Of a stretch of 5,182 nt of DNA, positions 4,937 to 5,182 are shown piece by piece. The notes below the pieces were generated by a model. The model searched no databases and was not told where the DNA came from. It was given only the letters and a program-made list of their open reading frames with translations. The translations under genes and the position numbers were made by a program. The DNA lies in assembly GCA_024275615.1 (NCBI GenBank), contig JAJRYU010000038.1:1-5182 (forward strand), in the 5' to 3' direction. This DNA is from Planctomycetota bacterium. Its GTDB lineage: Bacteria > Planctomycetota > GCA-002687715 > DRQF01. Position 1 is the first letter of the stretch. Each line of letters starts with the position of its first letter.

Positions 4937-5182
4937 TGCCACATCGCCGCGCCACTCTACCTCCACGTCGCGCGTGGTTTCTCATCTATCTTTCTCCAGC
5001 CCTGCTTGCCTGCCTGGCAATTGCGGCCGTCATTTACGTGCGGCAGCAACCCGCTGGAATTGGCGGTGAGCACGATCTCGGCGAGGACAGCTACCGCGAA
5101 GTCCTCAGCATTATCGAGAAGAACCACGTCACCGGTGTGAACCGTGAGAAACTGATCTATGGAGCCTTGGATGGTATGGCCA
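4936..5182 (+). CDS. S41 family (C-terminal processing) peptidase, N-terminal part only
   Basis: Only 82 codons lie in the window. A basic start (HRR, PPRR) precedes a hydrophobic segment at about residues 14-35, which is a signal sequence or signal anchor directing the protein across the membrane. The following region, DSYREVLSIIEKNHVTGVNREKLIYGALDGMA, matches the N-terminal helical segment before the PDZ domain in CtpA/Prc-type S41 peptidases (pattern EVLxxIExxYV...xxLIxGAIxGM). The PDZ domain and the Ser-Lys catalytic dyad would lie beyond the end. Such proteases cleave C-terminal tails of exported or misfolded envelope proteins. The ATG overlaps the preceding TGA by one base, with AAGGA four bases upstream, so it is translationally coupled to the DUF192 lipoprotein. 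The family call rests on this short region only. Confidence 0.8.
   Translation, partial: MPHRRATLPPRRAWFLIYLSPALLACLAIAAVIYVRQQPAGIGGEHDLGEDSYREVLSIIEKNHVTGVNREKLIYGALDGMA

Overview
This is a bacterial chromosomal segment of moderate, balanced GC. It carries six recognisable plus-strand genes, packed tightly after the second one. The order is ffh (SRP GTPase), rpsP (ribosomal protein bS16), an endonuclease III-like protein with a very long lysine/alanine tail, maf (nucleotide pyrophosphatase), a small one-pass membrane protein, a DUF192 lipoprotein, and the first 82 codons of an S41 (C-terminal processing) peptidase. I see no tRNA, rRNA, CRISPR array, insertion sequence or phage gene.

Lineage: I lean towards Planctomycetes or a related lineage, with low to moderate confidence. 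The reasons are the style of the bS16 core (FDSRTRRDG, TERAKYW) and of the endonuclease III-like protein (DWNEVRV block, C-x6-C-x2-C-x5-C cluster, KKK-rich tail), both of which resemble planctomycete proteins as I remember them. No search was possible, so this is a judgement and not a result.

Layout: positions 1-241 hold no certain gene. They contain two consecutive inverted repeats just upstream of ffh and possibly the start of a divergent minus-strand gene with a CxxC motif. ffh (242-1708) and rpsP (1755-2135) form the classical ffh-rpsP pair, but the usual rimM-trmD-rplS continuation is missing. Instead a 116-base gap with a 12-bp palindrome precedes the endonuclease III-like gene (about 2252-3502). 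That gene overlaps maf (3499-4089) by four bases in a GTGA arrangement. After a 54-base gap come three overlapping genes: a 75-residue membrane protein (4144-4371), the DUF192 lipoprotein (4355-4936) and the S41 peptidase (4936 onward, cut by the window end).

Functionally there is a translation/secretion block (ffh, rpsP), a DNA-binding/nucleotide housekeeping pair (endonuclease III-like, maf) and a cell-envelope block (membrane protein, lipoprotein, exported protease). The strongest candidate for something undescribed is the endonuclease III-like protein. It keeps the iron-sulphur cluster cysteines but appears to have lost both catalytic residues, and it carries a histone H1-like tail of 132 residues that is half lysine. 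This suggests a DNA-binding or nucleoid role and not glycosylase activity.
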